This document shows, one piece after another, positions 51,817 to 59,797 of a DNA stretch of 64,000 nucleotides; position 1 is the stretch's first letter, and every line of letters begins with the position of its first letter. The notes beneath the pieces were generated by a model, which worked only from the letters and a program-made list of their open reading frames with translations, had not been told where the DNA came from and did no database searches. The translations under genes and the position numbers were made by a program. Where the stretch lies: assembly GCA_964441735.1 (NCBI GenBank), contig CAYTVB010000006.1:12430-76429 (forward strand), given 5' to 3'. This DNA comes from JASMTM01 sp964441735. GTDB taxonomy: Bacteria > Thermotogota > Thermotogae > Petrotogales > Kosmotogaceae.

Positions 51817-52998
51817 GTGTATCAATTCACTGAATTTAAAGAGGAACTCAAAAATCTCGAAGAAAACGGTTTATTGAACAGAATAAGAACACTTGAAACC
51901 CCTCAGGGTGCATGGCTTAAAGTGAATGGGAAAAAGGTTTTAAACCTATGCTCTAACAATTATCTTGGATTGGCTTACGATGAAAGACTGAAGAAAGCAG
52001 CAAAAGACGCAATAGACAAATGGGGAGTCGGTCCCGGAGCGGTACGTACAATTGCCGGAACAATGACAATCCACGAGGAACTCGAAAAAGCTCTTGCAGA
52101 ATTTAAAGAAGTAGAAGATACCCTTGTTGTTCAAACAGGATTCAACGCGAATCAGGCTGTTATTCCAGCAATAACTTCAAAGGAAGATGCAATTTTATCG
52201 GATGAATTGAATCATGCAAGTATAATTGATGGTGTTAGATTATCAAAAGCAAAACGTTATGTGTGGAAACATAGAGATGCCAACGATCTTGAATCAAAGC
52301 TTGAGGAAGCCAAAAACGCTGGAGCGAAAAAAATGCTGGTAATAACCGATGGTGTATTTTCAATGGATGGAGATCTGGCTCCGCTTCCAGAGTTGGTTGA
52401 AAAATGCAAAAAATACAATGCCATACTGATGGTAGACGATGCTCATGGCGAAGGTGTCCTGGGTAACCACGGGAAAGGCATTGCCCATCATTTTGGTGTA
52501 AATAAAGATGTTGACATTGAAGTGGGGACGTTGTCGAAAGCATTTGGCGTTGTTGGTGGTTTTGTTGCTGGAAGTAAAACACTCATTGATTTCTTAAGAC
52601 AAAGAGCAAGACCTTTCCTTTTTAGCAGCTCACTTTCACCAGCTGAAACAGCTGCTGCACTTGAGTCCGTGAATACTTTAAGTGAAAGCGATGAACTTGT
52701 AAATAAACTATGGGATAATGCTGAATATTTCAAGTCTAAAATGAAAGAACTTGGCTTTGATACCGGGCATAGTGAAACACCCATTACTCCTGTAATGCTC
52801 TATGATGCAAAATTGTCAAACGATTTCAGCGCTAAACTATTTGAAGAAGGTGTCTTTGCCCAATCAATAGGTTATCCAACCGTTCCAAAAGGTAAAGCAC
52901 GAATCAGAGTGATGATAAGTGCAGCTCATTCAAAAGACGATCTAGATTATGCCATTGAAAGATTTGAAAAGATTGGAAAAGAACTCGAAGTAATTTAA
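51817..52998 (+). CDS. kbl: Glycine C-acetyltransferase (2-amino-3-ketobutyrate CoA ligase)
   Basis: Kbl is a PLP enzyme of the alpha-oxoamine synthase group that splits 2-amino-3-ketobutyrate with CoA into glycine and acetyl-CoA. The PLP lysine is Lys241 in GTLSKAFGVVGG. The family motifs NLCSNNYLGLA, GAVRTIAGT, and VDDAHGEGVLG are intact. Length is 393 aa. It starts with GTG after GGAGGTG and lies 18 bp from tdh. With fhs and folD in the window, the glycine formed could feed one-carbon metabolism. Confidence 0.95.
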   Translation: MYQFTEFKEELKNLEENGLLNRIRTLETPQGAWLKVNGKKVLNLCSNNYLGLAYDERLKKAAKDAIDKWGVGPGAVRTIAGTMTIHEELEKALAEFKEVEDTLVVQTGFNANQAVIPAITSKEDAILSDELNHASIIDGVRLSKAKRYVWKHRDANDLESKLEEAKNAGAKKMLVITDGVFSMDGDLAPLPELVEKCKKYNAILMVDDAHGEGVLGNHGKGIAHHFGVNKDVDIEVGTLSKAFGVVGGFVAGSKTLIDFLRQRARPFLFSSSLSPAETAAALESVNTLSESDELVNKLWDNAEYFKSKMKELGFDTGHSETPITPVMLYDAKLSNDFSAKLFEEGVFAQSIGYPTVPKGKARIRVMISAAHSKDDLDYAIERFEKIGKELEVI

Positions 52999-53068
52999 TC
53001 ATTAAATTCATAAACCGCCTGATGTAAAAGATTTTTAATCTGCTATGATAACAACAGCTAATTGGCAT

Positions 53069-53091
53069 CTTGCAGAATGATATTCTGCAAG
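53069..53091 (+). promoter_or_regulatory. Perfect stem-loop before the exchanger gene
   Basis: CTTGCAGAAT and ATTCTGCAAG are perfect 10-bp arms with a 3-nt loop, followed by GGTGTTTTAA. It lies 70 nt after the kbl stop and 37 nt before the exchanger start. A TGCTATGAT extended -10-like sequence sits just upstream (53041-53049). It may be a weak terminator of tdh-kbl or a leader element of the exchanger. Confidence 0.6.
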
Positions 53092-53128
53092 GTGTTTTAA
53101 TGAATAATCATACATAAACGGAGGACCT

Positions 53129-54097
53129 ATGATACTGAATTTCATTATACTATTTGTTGGAATAGTGTTACTTGTAAAAGGCGCTGATTATCTTGTAGAA
53201 GGATCAGCTGCGATATCCAGAAAACTGGGTGTTTCTGAGTTATTCATCGGACTAACTATTGTAGCCTTTGGAACGAGCGCCCCAGAGCTTGCTGTTAGTA
53301 TAAATGCATCAATTAAAGGTTCAGGAGGCATCGCGATAGCAAATGTACTTGGTTCTAATGTTGCAAATATCGCTTTGGTACTGGGTTTTACAGCGATTCT
53401 ATCCCCGATATCCCTTCGAAAATCTACATTTAGATCTGAAATACCCTTTGTAATCCTTGCTTCAATTTCAACCGGCATGCTTTTGCTGAATGACAACTAT
53501 ATTATTGATAGATTTGAAGCCATCGTTTTGCTTGCTTTTTTCATTATTTTTATGGATTATCTATTAAGCATGGCAAAGAAAGATAGAAAATTTAAAAATG
53601 ATCTGGTTTCACAGGGCGTTGACAAAGAAGATCTATCCAGACTGGAAAGAAATACTGTCCTGGCATGGACATCAACCATTGGCGGAATAATTGCTGTAGT
53701 ACTCGGAGGAAATTTTGTAGTTAATTCTGGGACATATCTGGCTGAAACATTTGGTGTAAGTGAAACGCTTATAGGGGTTACTATCATTGCCATAGGTACA
53801 TCACTACCAGAGCTGGTTACTTCGATAGCAGCGACTCTAAAAAAATCACAGGATCTGGCAGTCGGGAATATTCTTGGCTCAAATGTATTTAATCTGCTTC
53901 TTGTTTTGGGAACAGCATCATCAATAAAAACAATACAGGCCGATCGACCTGTATTGATAGATATAATAGTTGCCACTGCACTTGTTATTCTTTTACCATT
54001 AATTAGTTTTAGAAAGAAGAGGCTTGGCCGCATTGGCGGTATTATCTTATTTTCAATTTATGTTTATTACATTTATAACAGCATAGTTTTGGGATAG
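53129..54097 (+). CDS. Cation/Ca2+ exchanger (CaCA family, YrbG-like, 322 aa)
   Basis: This membrane antiporter exchanges Na+ or K+ for Ca2+. It has about ten helices in two inverted halves. The alpha-repeats are visible as GLTIVAFGTSAPELAVSINASIKG with NVLGSNVANIALVLG, and IGVTIIAIGTSLPELVTSIAATLK with NILGSNVFNLLLVLG. The acidic ion-binding Glu residues in both PEL motifs are present. Length is normal for the YrbG branch. It stands alone and is convergent with the redox-fusion gene. Confidence 0.92.
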   Translation: MILNFIILFVGIVLLVKGADYLVEGSAAISRKLGVSELFIGLTIVAFGTSAPELAVSINASIKGSGGIAIANVLGSNVANIALVLGFTAILSPISLRKSTFRSEIPFVILASISTGMLLLNDNYIIDRFEAIVLLAFFIIFMDYLLSMAKKDRKFKNDLVSQGVDKEDLSRLERNTVLAWTSTIGGIIAVVLGGNFVVNSGTYLAETFGVSETLIGVTIIAIGTSLPELVTSIAATLKKSQDLAVGNILGSNVFNLLLVLGTASSIKTIQADRPVLIDIIVATALVILLPLISFRKKRLGRIGGIILFSIYVYYIYNSIVLG

Positions 54098-54114
54098 ATT
54101 AAACTACAAAAAAA

Positions 54115-55128
54115 CTATCTATACCAGTGAAAAACGCTTTCAACAGATTTACGTTTCCTGCCCGAGATTTCTTCTTTTTGATTCTTTTCATCAAGTAATG
54201 AAGATTCTCCCTGATAACCAACAGCAATTACCGTTATCAAAACTGAATCCTCGGGCAAATCAAGAATTTCTTTAAACTTCTTTGGTTTGTATCCAGCAAC
54301 AGGGTGTGCAACCAATCCCATTTTTGTAGCCTGAACGAGCAGCATTCCCACCGCCAGCCCTGTATCAAATAGATAATAAACCCGGTTATCACTTAACTGG
54401 CAATCATTTTCTTCCTTTGAATAGACAATCAACAAAACCGGTGCGTTTCTCATCCAGCTATTACCTTCAGGAATATATTCATGAAGACTCTCATGTGTAT
54501 TACTATCATCAACTGCTATAAATCTCCATGGTTGTTTGTTGAAACATGATGGAGCAAGGTGGGCAGCTCTAATCAATTGCTCAATGACTTTTCTTGGGAT
54601 TTTTTGCTTTCTTAACGATCTCCTTGCGCGCCTTAAGCTGATTAATCTGCTTATGAGTTTATCTCGGTTAACAATTTCATTGATCATCTTAAATATTTCA
54701 GAAACCTGTTTTTCATTTTCAATTTCTCTCCAGGTTTGACGTTTCATACCCCAGCGATCAAATAGTATCGCTATTCTGTCAGTAACTTTCTGTTTGGCAA
54801 TCCCAATTTTCGTCAGTTCATTTGGTTTTTTTGCAGAGAACAAAGATATCTGTAATCCATATTTCTCTTTCAATGATGATATTTCAACTGGTTTCAGATC
54901 ACAAATAAACAGATACTTCGTATCTTGACTGTCTAAAGCTTTAATTTTGTCATTAAAATAGCTAAGTAACTCAATGCCTTTTGCTGAATAAACATCTTTT
55001 ATATATAGGACCAAAAAGTATTTTCCCTTTAAGGTCTCCCCTTTAATTAAATTGTTGTTTTCGTTAATAAGTGTGAAACCGTAAGTAATTCTGAAAAAAT
55101 CGGTTAAGTATTCATCGCCTAAATTCAT
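54115..55128 (-). CDS. Peroxiredoxin-like domain fused to nitroreductase (337 aa)
   Basis: The C-terminal domain (about 165-337) is an FMN nitroreductase: RRARRSLRKQKIPRKVIEQL, AAHLAPSCFNKQPWRF, and the GMLLVQATKMGLVAHPVAGY segment. The N-terminal 150 residues follow the AhpC/TSA order (GKYFLVLYIKDV..., DRIAILFDRWGMKRQTW). However, where the peroxidatic Cys is expected the sequence is KDVYSAKG, with no Cys; the only Cys of this domain is Cys76. Peroxiredoxin-nitroreductase hybrids are known in Thermotoga, as I recall, but this copy looks inactive as a peroxidase. It overlaps the ferritin-like gene upstream by 17 bp. Confidence 0.82.
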   Translation of the reverse strand: MNLGDEYLTDFFRITYGFTLINENNNLIKGETLKGKYFLVLYIKDVYSAKGIELLSYFNDKIKALDSQDTKYLFICDLKPVEISSLKEKYGLQISLFSAKKPNELTKIGIAKQKVTDRIAILFDRWGMKRQTWREIENEKQVSEIFKMINEIVNRDKLISRLISLRRARRSLRKQKIPRKVIEQLIRAAHLAPSCFNKQPWRFIAVDDSNTHESLHEYIPEGNSWMRNAPVLLIVYSKEENDCQLSDNRVYYLFDTGLAVGMLLVQATKMGLVAHPVAGYKPKKFKEILDLPEDSVLITVIAVGYQGESSLLDEKNQKEEISGRKRKSVESVFHWYR

Positions 55129-55555
55129 TCAATAGATCCCTCAAATGTGTTTTTTCTTCATTTATTACTCTTTCAAGGGCGCTTTTCTCTGGAATATAAT
55201 CAATTAATTCAGAATAAAACACAATGCTATCCTTTTCAACATTTATGGCAATTCGAACCGCTTCATCAAGGTTATCTGGTGGATTGTCCGCGTTTCTGTC
55301 AGAAAAAACTGAGACTTCTGCAAGACTCTTTAAGTATCCAGCTGTTTCATCATCGTATCGTTTCGAATTTTCGTCTGATTCAAATTTCTTCAAAATTTTT
55401 CTGAATGTTTCGCCATGTTCTCTTTCCTGCTCTGCAAGTCTGTTAAAAAGCTCTTTTTTGTCTCCTTCAGTTCTGTCTGCAAGATTCTTGTAAAACGAAT
55501 ATCCTGTACCTTCTACTTTTAACGCTATGCCCAATAATTCTTCAATACCTATCAT
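55112..55555 (-). CDS. Ferritin-like diiron protein (rubrerythrin-type, no rubredoxin, 147 aa)
   Basis: This is a four-helix ferritin-like protein with two E...ExxH-type halves: VEGTGYSFY and LAEQEREHGETF, then INVEKDSIVFYSEL and INEEKTHLRDLL. These would bind a diiron site for peroxide or oxygen reduction. No rubredoxin domain follows, so electrons must come from elsewhere; the nitroreductase fusion encoded directly downstream is a candidate (inference). An extended -10 promoter and an AGGAGGTCGAGCG ribosome site precede it. Confidence 0.87.
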   Translation of the reverse strand: MIGIEELLGIALKVEGTGYSFYKNLADRTEGDKKELFNRLAEQEREHGETFRKILKKFESDENSKRYDDETAGYLKSLAEVSVFSDRNADNPPDNLDEAVRIAINVEKDSIVFYSELIDYIPEKSALERVINEEKTHLRDLLNEFRR

Positions 55556-55585
55556 CGCTCGACCTCCTAAAAGAGTATTTATTTA

Positions 55586-55594
55586 ATTATAGCA
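55586..55594 (-). promoter_or_regulatory. Extended -10 promoter of the ferritin-like gene
   Basis: On the minus strand TGCTATAAT has a TG extension and a perfect TATAAT, about 30 nt before the start codon. No clear -35 is seen. Confidence 0.6.
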
Positions 55595-55651
55595 TTCACA
55601 ATCATTGGTACCGGAAATCTGGGTTTTTTTGCTTTAATGAACGCTTTAAAA

Positions 55652-55660
55652 TGGTATAAT
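55652..55660 (+). promoter_or_regulatory. Extended -10 promoter of ridA-thrS
   Basis: TGGTATAAT has a TG extension and a perfect TATAAT, 23 nt before the ridA start. It is divergent from the ferritin-like promoter, 58 bp away. Confidence 0.6.
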
Positions 55661-55683
55661 AAACGAAAAATGGAGGTGATAGT

Positions 55684-56064
55684 GTGTTGAGGGAAATCAA
55701 AACTGACAAAGCTCCTTTACCGGTTGGACATTACTCTCAGGGCATAATCAATAATGATTTGCTTTTTGTATCCGGTCAAATACCCCTCGACCCTTCTACA
55801 AATGAATTAACTGAAGACTTCAACGAAGCATGTAAACAGGCTTTAGATAATATTATCGCTGTTGTTGAAGCTGGAGGTTCTTCACTCAAACATATTATCA
55901 ATATTAAGATATACATAACAGATATCAGTCTTTTTTCACAGGTTGACATGATATTCAAACAGTATTTTGGCGTTCATAAACCTACCCGAGCTGTAATAGG
56001 TGTTTCAGAATTACCCAAAAATGCACCAATTGAGATCGAAGCCACAGCTGCTGTTAAAGACTAG
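55684..56064 (+). CDS. ridA: RidA family enamine/imine deaminase
   Basis: RidA hydrolyses reactive 2-aminoacrylate-type enamines released by PLP enzymes. The family signature PVGHYSQGI, LLFVSGQIPLDP and RAVIGVSELPKNAPIEIEATA, including the catalytic Arg of the last segment, are intact in 126 aa. It starts with GTG after GGAGGTGATAGT. It is 18 bp upstream of thrS and shares its promoter. PLP-enzyme genes (kbl and the fold-type II enzyme) lie in the same neighbourhood. Confidence 0.94.
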   Translation: MLREIKTDKAPLPVGHYSQGIINNDLLFVSGQIPLDPSTNELTEDFNEACKQALDNIIAVVEAGGSSLKHIINIKIYITDISLFSQVDMIFKQYFGVHKPTRAVIGVSELPKNAPIEIEATAAVKD

Positions 56065-56082
56065 ATCGTAAGGAGGATTAAA

Positions 56083-58017
56083 ATGAAATATATTGTTGAA
56101 TTACCAGATGGTTCAAAAATGGAGTTTGATCATAAAATAACACCAAAAGATGTTGCGCTTGAAATTTCCAAAGGTCTTGCAAGAAGGGCAATTGGCGCAA
56201 AAGTTAATGACACATTATGGGATTTAAATAAAGAACTGCCGGAAAAATCAAAAGTTAAACTCATACTGGACAACGATGACGAAGCTGCCGAGTTTTACAG
56301 ACATACTATGTCACATATTCTCGCCCAGGCAGTTAAAAGAATCTACGGTGATAATAACGTTAAACTTGGTATAGGTCCTGTTATTGAAAATGGTTTTTAT
56401 TATGATTTCGATCTTGGAGAAATCAGTATTTCGGAAGAAGATTTGGAAAGTATCGAAGCAGAGATGAGAAAGATTATTAATGAAGATCTTCCAATTGAGC
56501 GCACAGAAATGAGTAAAGATAAAGCCATAGAATACTTAAAAAAGCTTGATGAACCCTACAAGATTGAGCTTGTAAAAGAGTTTGATTCAGATACGGTTAC
56601 CTTTTACAGACAGGGTGACTTTATCGATCTATGTAGGGGCCCACATATGCCATCATCTGGTTCAATTAAGCATTTTAAGTTAATCTCTGTATCCGGAGCG
56701 TACTGGAGAGGCGACGAAAGAAACAAAATGTTGCAGCGTATATACGGTGTGGCCTTCCCAAAAAAATCCCAGCTTGAAGAATACTTGAAGATGATAGAAG
56801 AAGCAAAGAAAAGAGATCATAGAAAGCTGGGACCACAACTTGGTTTATTTATCATTAACCATGAATACGCTCCTGGTATGCCACTGTTTCAGTATGGCGG
56901 AACAGTAATGTTGAATGAACTTATGGGTTTTTCCAGAGAAATGCATAAAGAAGACGGTTACAGAGAAGTGACCACCCCTCATATAATGAATCGTGATCTA
57001 TGGTTAAAATCAGGTCACTGGGATCACTATAGAGATAACATGTTTTTTACAGAAAAGGAAGAACAGGAATACGCGGTTAAACCAATGAATTGTCCCGGTC
57101 ATATAATGCTTTACAATGCAGACACCGTGAGTTATAAAAACCTTCCTATCAGGATGTTTGAGTTTGGTAAGGTACACAGATATGAACGAAGCGGTGTGTT
57201 ACACGGATTATTTAGAGTAAGAGGATTTATTCAGGACGATGCTCATATTTTCTGTACTCGCGATCAGCTTGTGGATGAATTAAGTGGAGTAATAGAGTTT
57301 GTAGACAAAATATACAGTCCGTTTAATTTTGATTATAGAGCTGAACTGAGCACCAGACCGGAAGATTATATGGGAGAAGTAGAAATCTGGGATATGGCTA
57401 CAGAAGCATTAAAAGAATCTTTAGAGAAAACGGATCTTAACTATGTAATTAACGAAGGTGAAGGCGCTTTTTACGGACCCAAAATCGATTTTCATATTAA
57501 AGATTCACTGGGTAGAGAATGGCAGTGTGCAACCATTCAGTTAGATTTTTCGATGCCGGAACGATTTGATCTTACATATGTTGGCTCCGATAACAATGAA
57601 TATAGACCTGTTATGATACACAGGGCAATTTTTGGTTCTCTTGAGCGATTTTTGGGTATCCTGATAGAACACTACGGTGGGGCATTCCCAACATGGATTG
57701 CACCTACTCAGGTTACATTCTTGCCCATTGCCGATAGACATGTAGATTATTGTAATAATGCTGCCAAAAGCCTTTTTTCTAAAGGCATAAGAGTGGATGT
57801 TGATGACAGACAGAAATCTACTAACTTTAAAATACGTGAAGCGCAGCTAAAGAAAATTCCCTACATGATCATAGTTGGTGATAACGAAGTTGAAGATGAA
57901 AATCTTACGGTTCGTTTGCGAAGTGGAAAAAATCTTTCCGGCATTGGATTTTCAGAGTTTACTGAAAGGTTGCTGGACGAGATAAAAAATAAAAAGGCAA
58001 CTTCAATATTTGAATAA
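56083..58017 (+). CDS. thrS: Threonyl-tRNA synthetase
   Basis: ThrRS charges tRNA-Thr. Domains in order are TGS (1-60), editing domain with HTMSHILAQAV and a later CRGPH motif, class II catalytic core (about 245-540) with the zinc ligand in MNCPGH and motif 2 RYERSGVLHGLFRVRGF, and the anticodon-binding domain. Length is 644 aa, full. There is no T-box leader, since ridA lies 18 bp upstream. A terminator follows the stop immediately. Confidence 0.97.
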   Translation: MKYIVELPDGSKMEFDHKITPKDVALEISKGLARRAIGAKVNDTLWDLNKELPEKSKVKLILDNDDEAAEFYRHTMSHILAQAVKRIYGDNNVKLGIGPVIENGFYYDFDLGEISISEEDLESIEAEMRKIINEDLPIERTEMSKDKAIEYLKKLDEPYKIELVKEFDSDTVTFYRQGDFIDLCRGPHMPSSGSIKHFKLISVSGAYWRGDERNKMLQRIYGVAFPKKSQLEEYLKMIEEAKKRDHRKLGPQLGLFIINHEYAPGMPLFQYGGTVMLNELMGFSREMHKEDGYREVTTPHIMNRDLWLKSGHWDHYRDNMFFTEKEEQEYAVKPMNCPGHIMLYNADTVSYKNLPIRMFEFGKVHRYERSGVLHGLFRVRGFIQDDAHIFCTRDQLVDELSGVIEFVDKIYSPFNFDYRAELSTRPEDYMGEVEIWDMATEALKESLEKTDLNYVINEGEGAFYGPKIDFHIKDSLGREWQCATIQLDFSMPERFDLTYVGSDNNEYRPVMIHRAIFGSLERFLGILIEHYGGAFPTWIAPTQVTFLPIADRHVDYCNNAAKSLFSKGIRVDVDDRQKSTNFKIREAQLKKIPYMIIVGDNEVEDENLTVRLRSGKNLSGIGFSEFTERLLDEIKNKKATSIFE

Positions 58018-58046
58018 AATACCTCCCCAAGTGGGGGGTATTTATT
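58017..58046 (+). terminator. Intrinsic terminator after thrS
   Basis: AAATACC-T-CCCC pairs with GGGGGGTATTT around the loop AAGT, with one bulged T, and the stem runs into TTTATT. It begins at the last base of the thrS stop codon. Confidence 0.8.
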
Positions 58047-58065
58047 AATCAGGGGGGGGATTATT

Positions 58066-59796
58066 TTGAATATTATCGATATTTTACCGGTAGCAAAAGG
58101 CGAAGTCCCGGCAGACATTATTCTAAAAAACTGCAGAATAGTAAACGTATTCAGTGGTGAGGTTGAGAAGAACAATATCGCCCTTTTTAGAAAACGTATA
58201 GCAGGGATCGGTGACTACGATAAAGGTAAGAAGACAATCGATGTTGGTGGTGCCTATGTTGTTCCAGGCCTTATCGATGGTCATTTACACATTGAATCTT
58301 CGATGATATCCCCGGTGGAATTTGCACGCATTGTACTTCCAAAAGGTACAACAACAGCCATAGCTGACCCCCATGAAATAGCCAACGTTCTCGGACTTGA
58401 TGGCGTTGATTACATGCTAAAATCAACGGAAGGAATACCACTTAATCTTTACATAATGCTACCTTCAGCAGTTCCCGAGTCAAGTATGGTAACAAGCGGG
58501 GCTTCCATTTCCGTTATGGACATGATTGGATTTGTTGAAAAACATCCAAGAGTTCTTGGACTTGGAGAGGTTATGAACTATCCAGGTGTAATAAATGGAG
58601 ACGAAGCCACAATAGCAAAAATTGAGCTACTACGACATAAATACAAAAAAATAGACGGTCACATACCCGGAATTACGGGAAAAGATTTGAATGCATATAT
58701 TACCGCTTTTATACGATCGGACCATGAGTGTACAACCGTAGAAGAAGCGAAGGTAAAACTTTCCAGAGGCATGCAGATTCTTATAAGAGAAGGAAGTGTT
58801 GCCAGAAATCTTTTGCCACTATTACCTTTAATCAATGAAAAAACATATCCCTTTATTTCTTTCTGTACAGACGATAAACATCCCAATGACATACTAAAGG
58901 AAGGACATATCGATTACATGATAAGGAGATCTATTGAACAGGGTATAGACCCTATCACTGCAATAAGATCAGCAACGATCAACACTGCAAGACATTACAA
59001 TTTGAGATCAATGGGAGCGGTTTCACCTGGATACAAAGCAGACTTACTTATCGTAAACGATTTAGATAAATTTGATGTATCACTTGTTATGAAAGATTCA
59101 CAGATAGTAGCAAAAGACGGAAAGCTCACAAAAGACATTGGCGATAAAGTAAAGGCAGATAGTACTGTAGAAGTTTTTAGATGCCCTCATTTTGAATCCA
59201 GCGATTTTATAGTAAAATCTAAAGATAAACCCATACGCATTATTGAATTACAGGGTGAACAGGTTTTCACACATCAAAAAATTGAAGAACCAGCAGTTAA
59301 CAATGGAGAAATAATTTCGGACCTTGATAGAGATATTCTAAAGTTAGCAGCGATTTGCAGATACAGCAAACGTAAACAATATACTCTTGGTTTTGTTAGT
59401 GGCACAGGCCTTAAAAAGGGAGCTGTCGCTACGTCTGTTGGTCATGATGCGCATAATCTATCCGTTATGGGTGTAAACGATGAAGATATGGCAACAGCAG
59501 CAAATAGGGTCATCGATTTAAAGGGTGGTCTCGTTATTGCTGAATCTGGAAAAATAATTAACGAGTTACCTTTACCTATTGCCGGTCTTATGTCTGAATA
59601 CTCTGGAAAAAAGGTTGCAAAGAAACTGGGAGAATTGAAAGATGTTTTGAAGAATTATGGCTGTATTTTGCCCGATCTTTTCATGGCTCTTTCATTTGTT
59701 CAACTTTCGGTTATCCCTGAGCTCAAAATAACAACAAACGGGCTTGTGAATGTGACTGAAGGAAAATTTGTTTCACTTTTCGTAGAAGGGGATTGA
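58066..59796 (+). CDS. ade: Adenine deaminase (Ade family, 576 aa)
   Basis: This metal-dependent amidohydrolase converts adenine to hypoxanthine and ammonia. The metal-binding HLHIESSMISP, GHIPGITG, and FCTDDKHPND motifs are present, as is the C-terminal domain specific to bacterial adenine deaminases (GLVIAESGKIINELPLPIAGLMS). It begins with TTG after a long G-run ribosome site. It is followed 1 bp later by a xanthine-dehydrogenase-type subunit, so the pair would take adenine to hypoxanthine and then to xanthine or urate. Confidence 0.93.
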   Translation: MNIIDILPVAKGEVPADIILKNCRIVNVFSGEVEKNNIALFRKRIAGIGDYDKGKKTIDVGGAYVVPGLIDGHLHIESSMISPVEFARIVLPKGTTTAIADPHEIANVLGLDGVDYMLKSTEGIPLNLYIMLPSAVPESSMVTSGASISVMDMIGFVEKHPRVLGLGEVMNYPGVINGDEATIAKIELLRHKYKKIDGHIPGITGKDLNAYITAFIRSDHECTTVEEAKVKLSRGMQILIREGSVARNLLPLLPLINEKTYPFISFCTDDKHPNDILKEGHIDYMIRRSIEQGIDPITAIRSATINTARHYNLRSMGAVSPGYKADLLIVNDLDKFDVSLVMKDSQIVAKDGKLTKDIGDKVKADSTVEVFRCPHFESSDFIVKSKDKPIRIIELQGEQVFTHQKIEEPAVNNGEIISDLDRDILKLAAICRYSKRKQYTLGFVSGTGLKKGAVATSVGHDAHNLSVMGVNDEDMATAANRVIDLKGGLVIAESGKIINELPLPIAGLMSEYSGKKVAKKLGELKDVLKNYGCILPDLFMALSFVQLSVIPELKITTNGLVNVTEGKFVSLFVEGD

Positions 59797-59797
59797 T

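Noticed and set aside
55661..56082. T-box riboswitch for thrS, and likewise for glyQ near 35302-35313.
   Set aside because: The gaps upstream are only 18 and 12 bp, and the upstream leaders are too short for a T-box fold.
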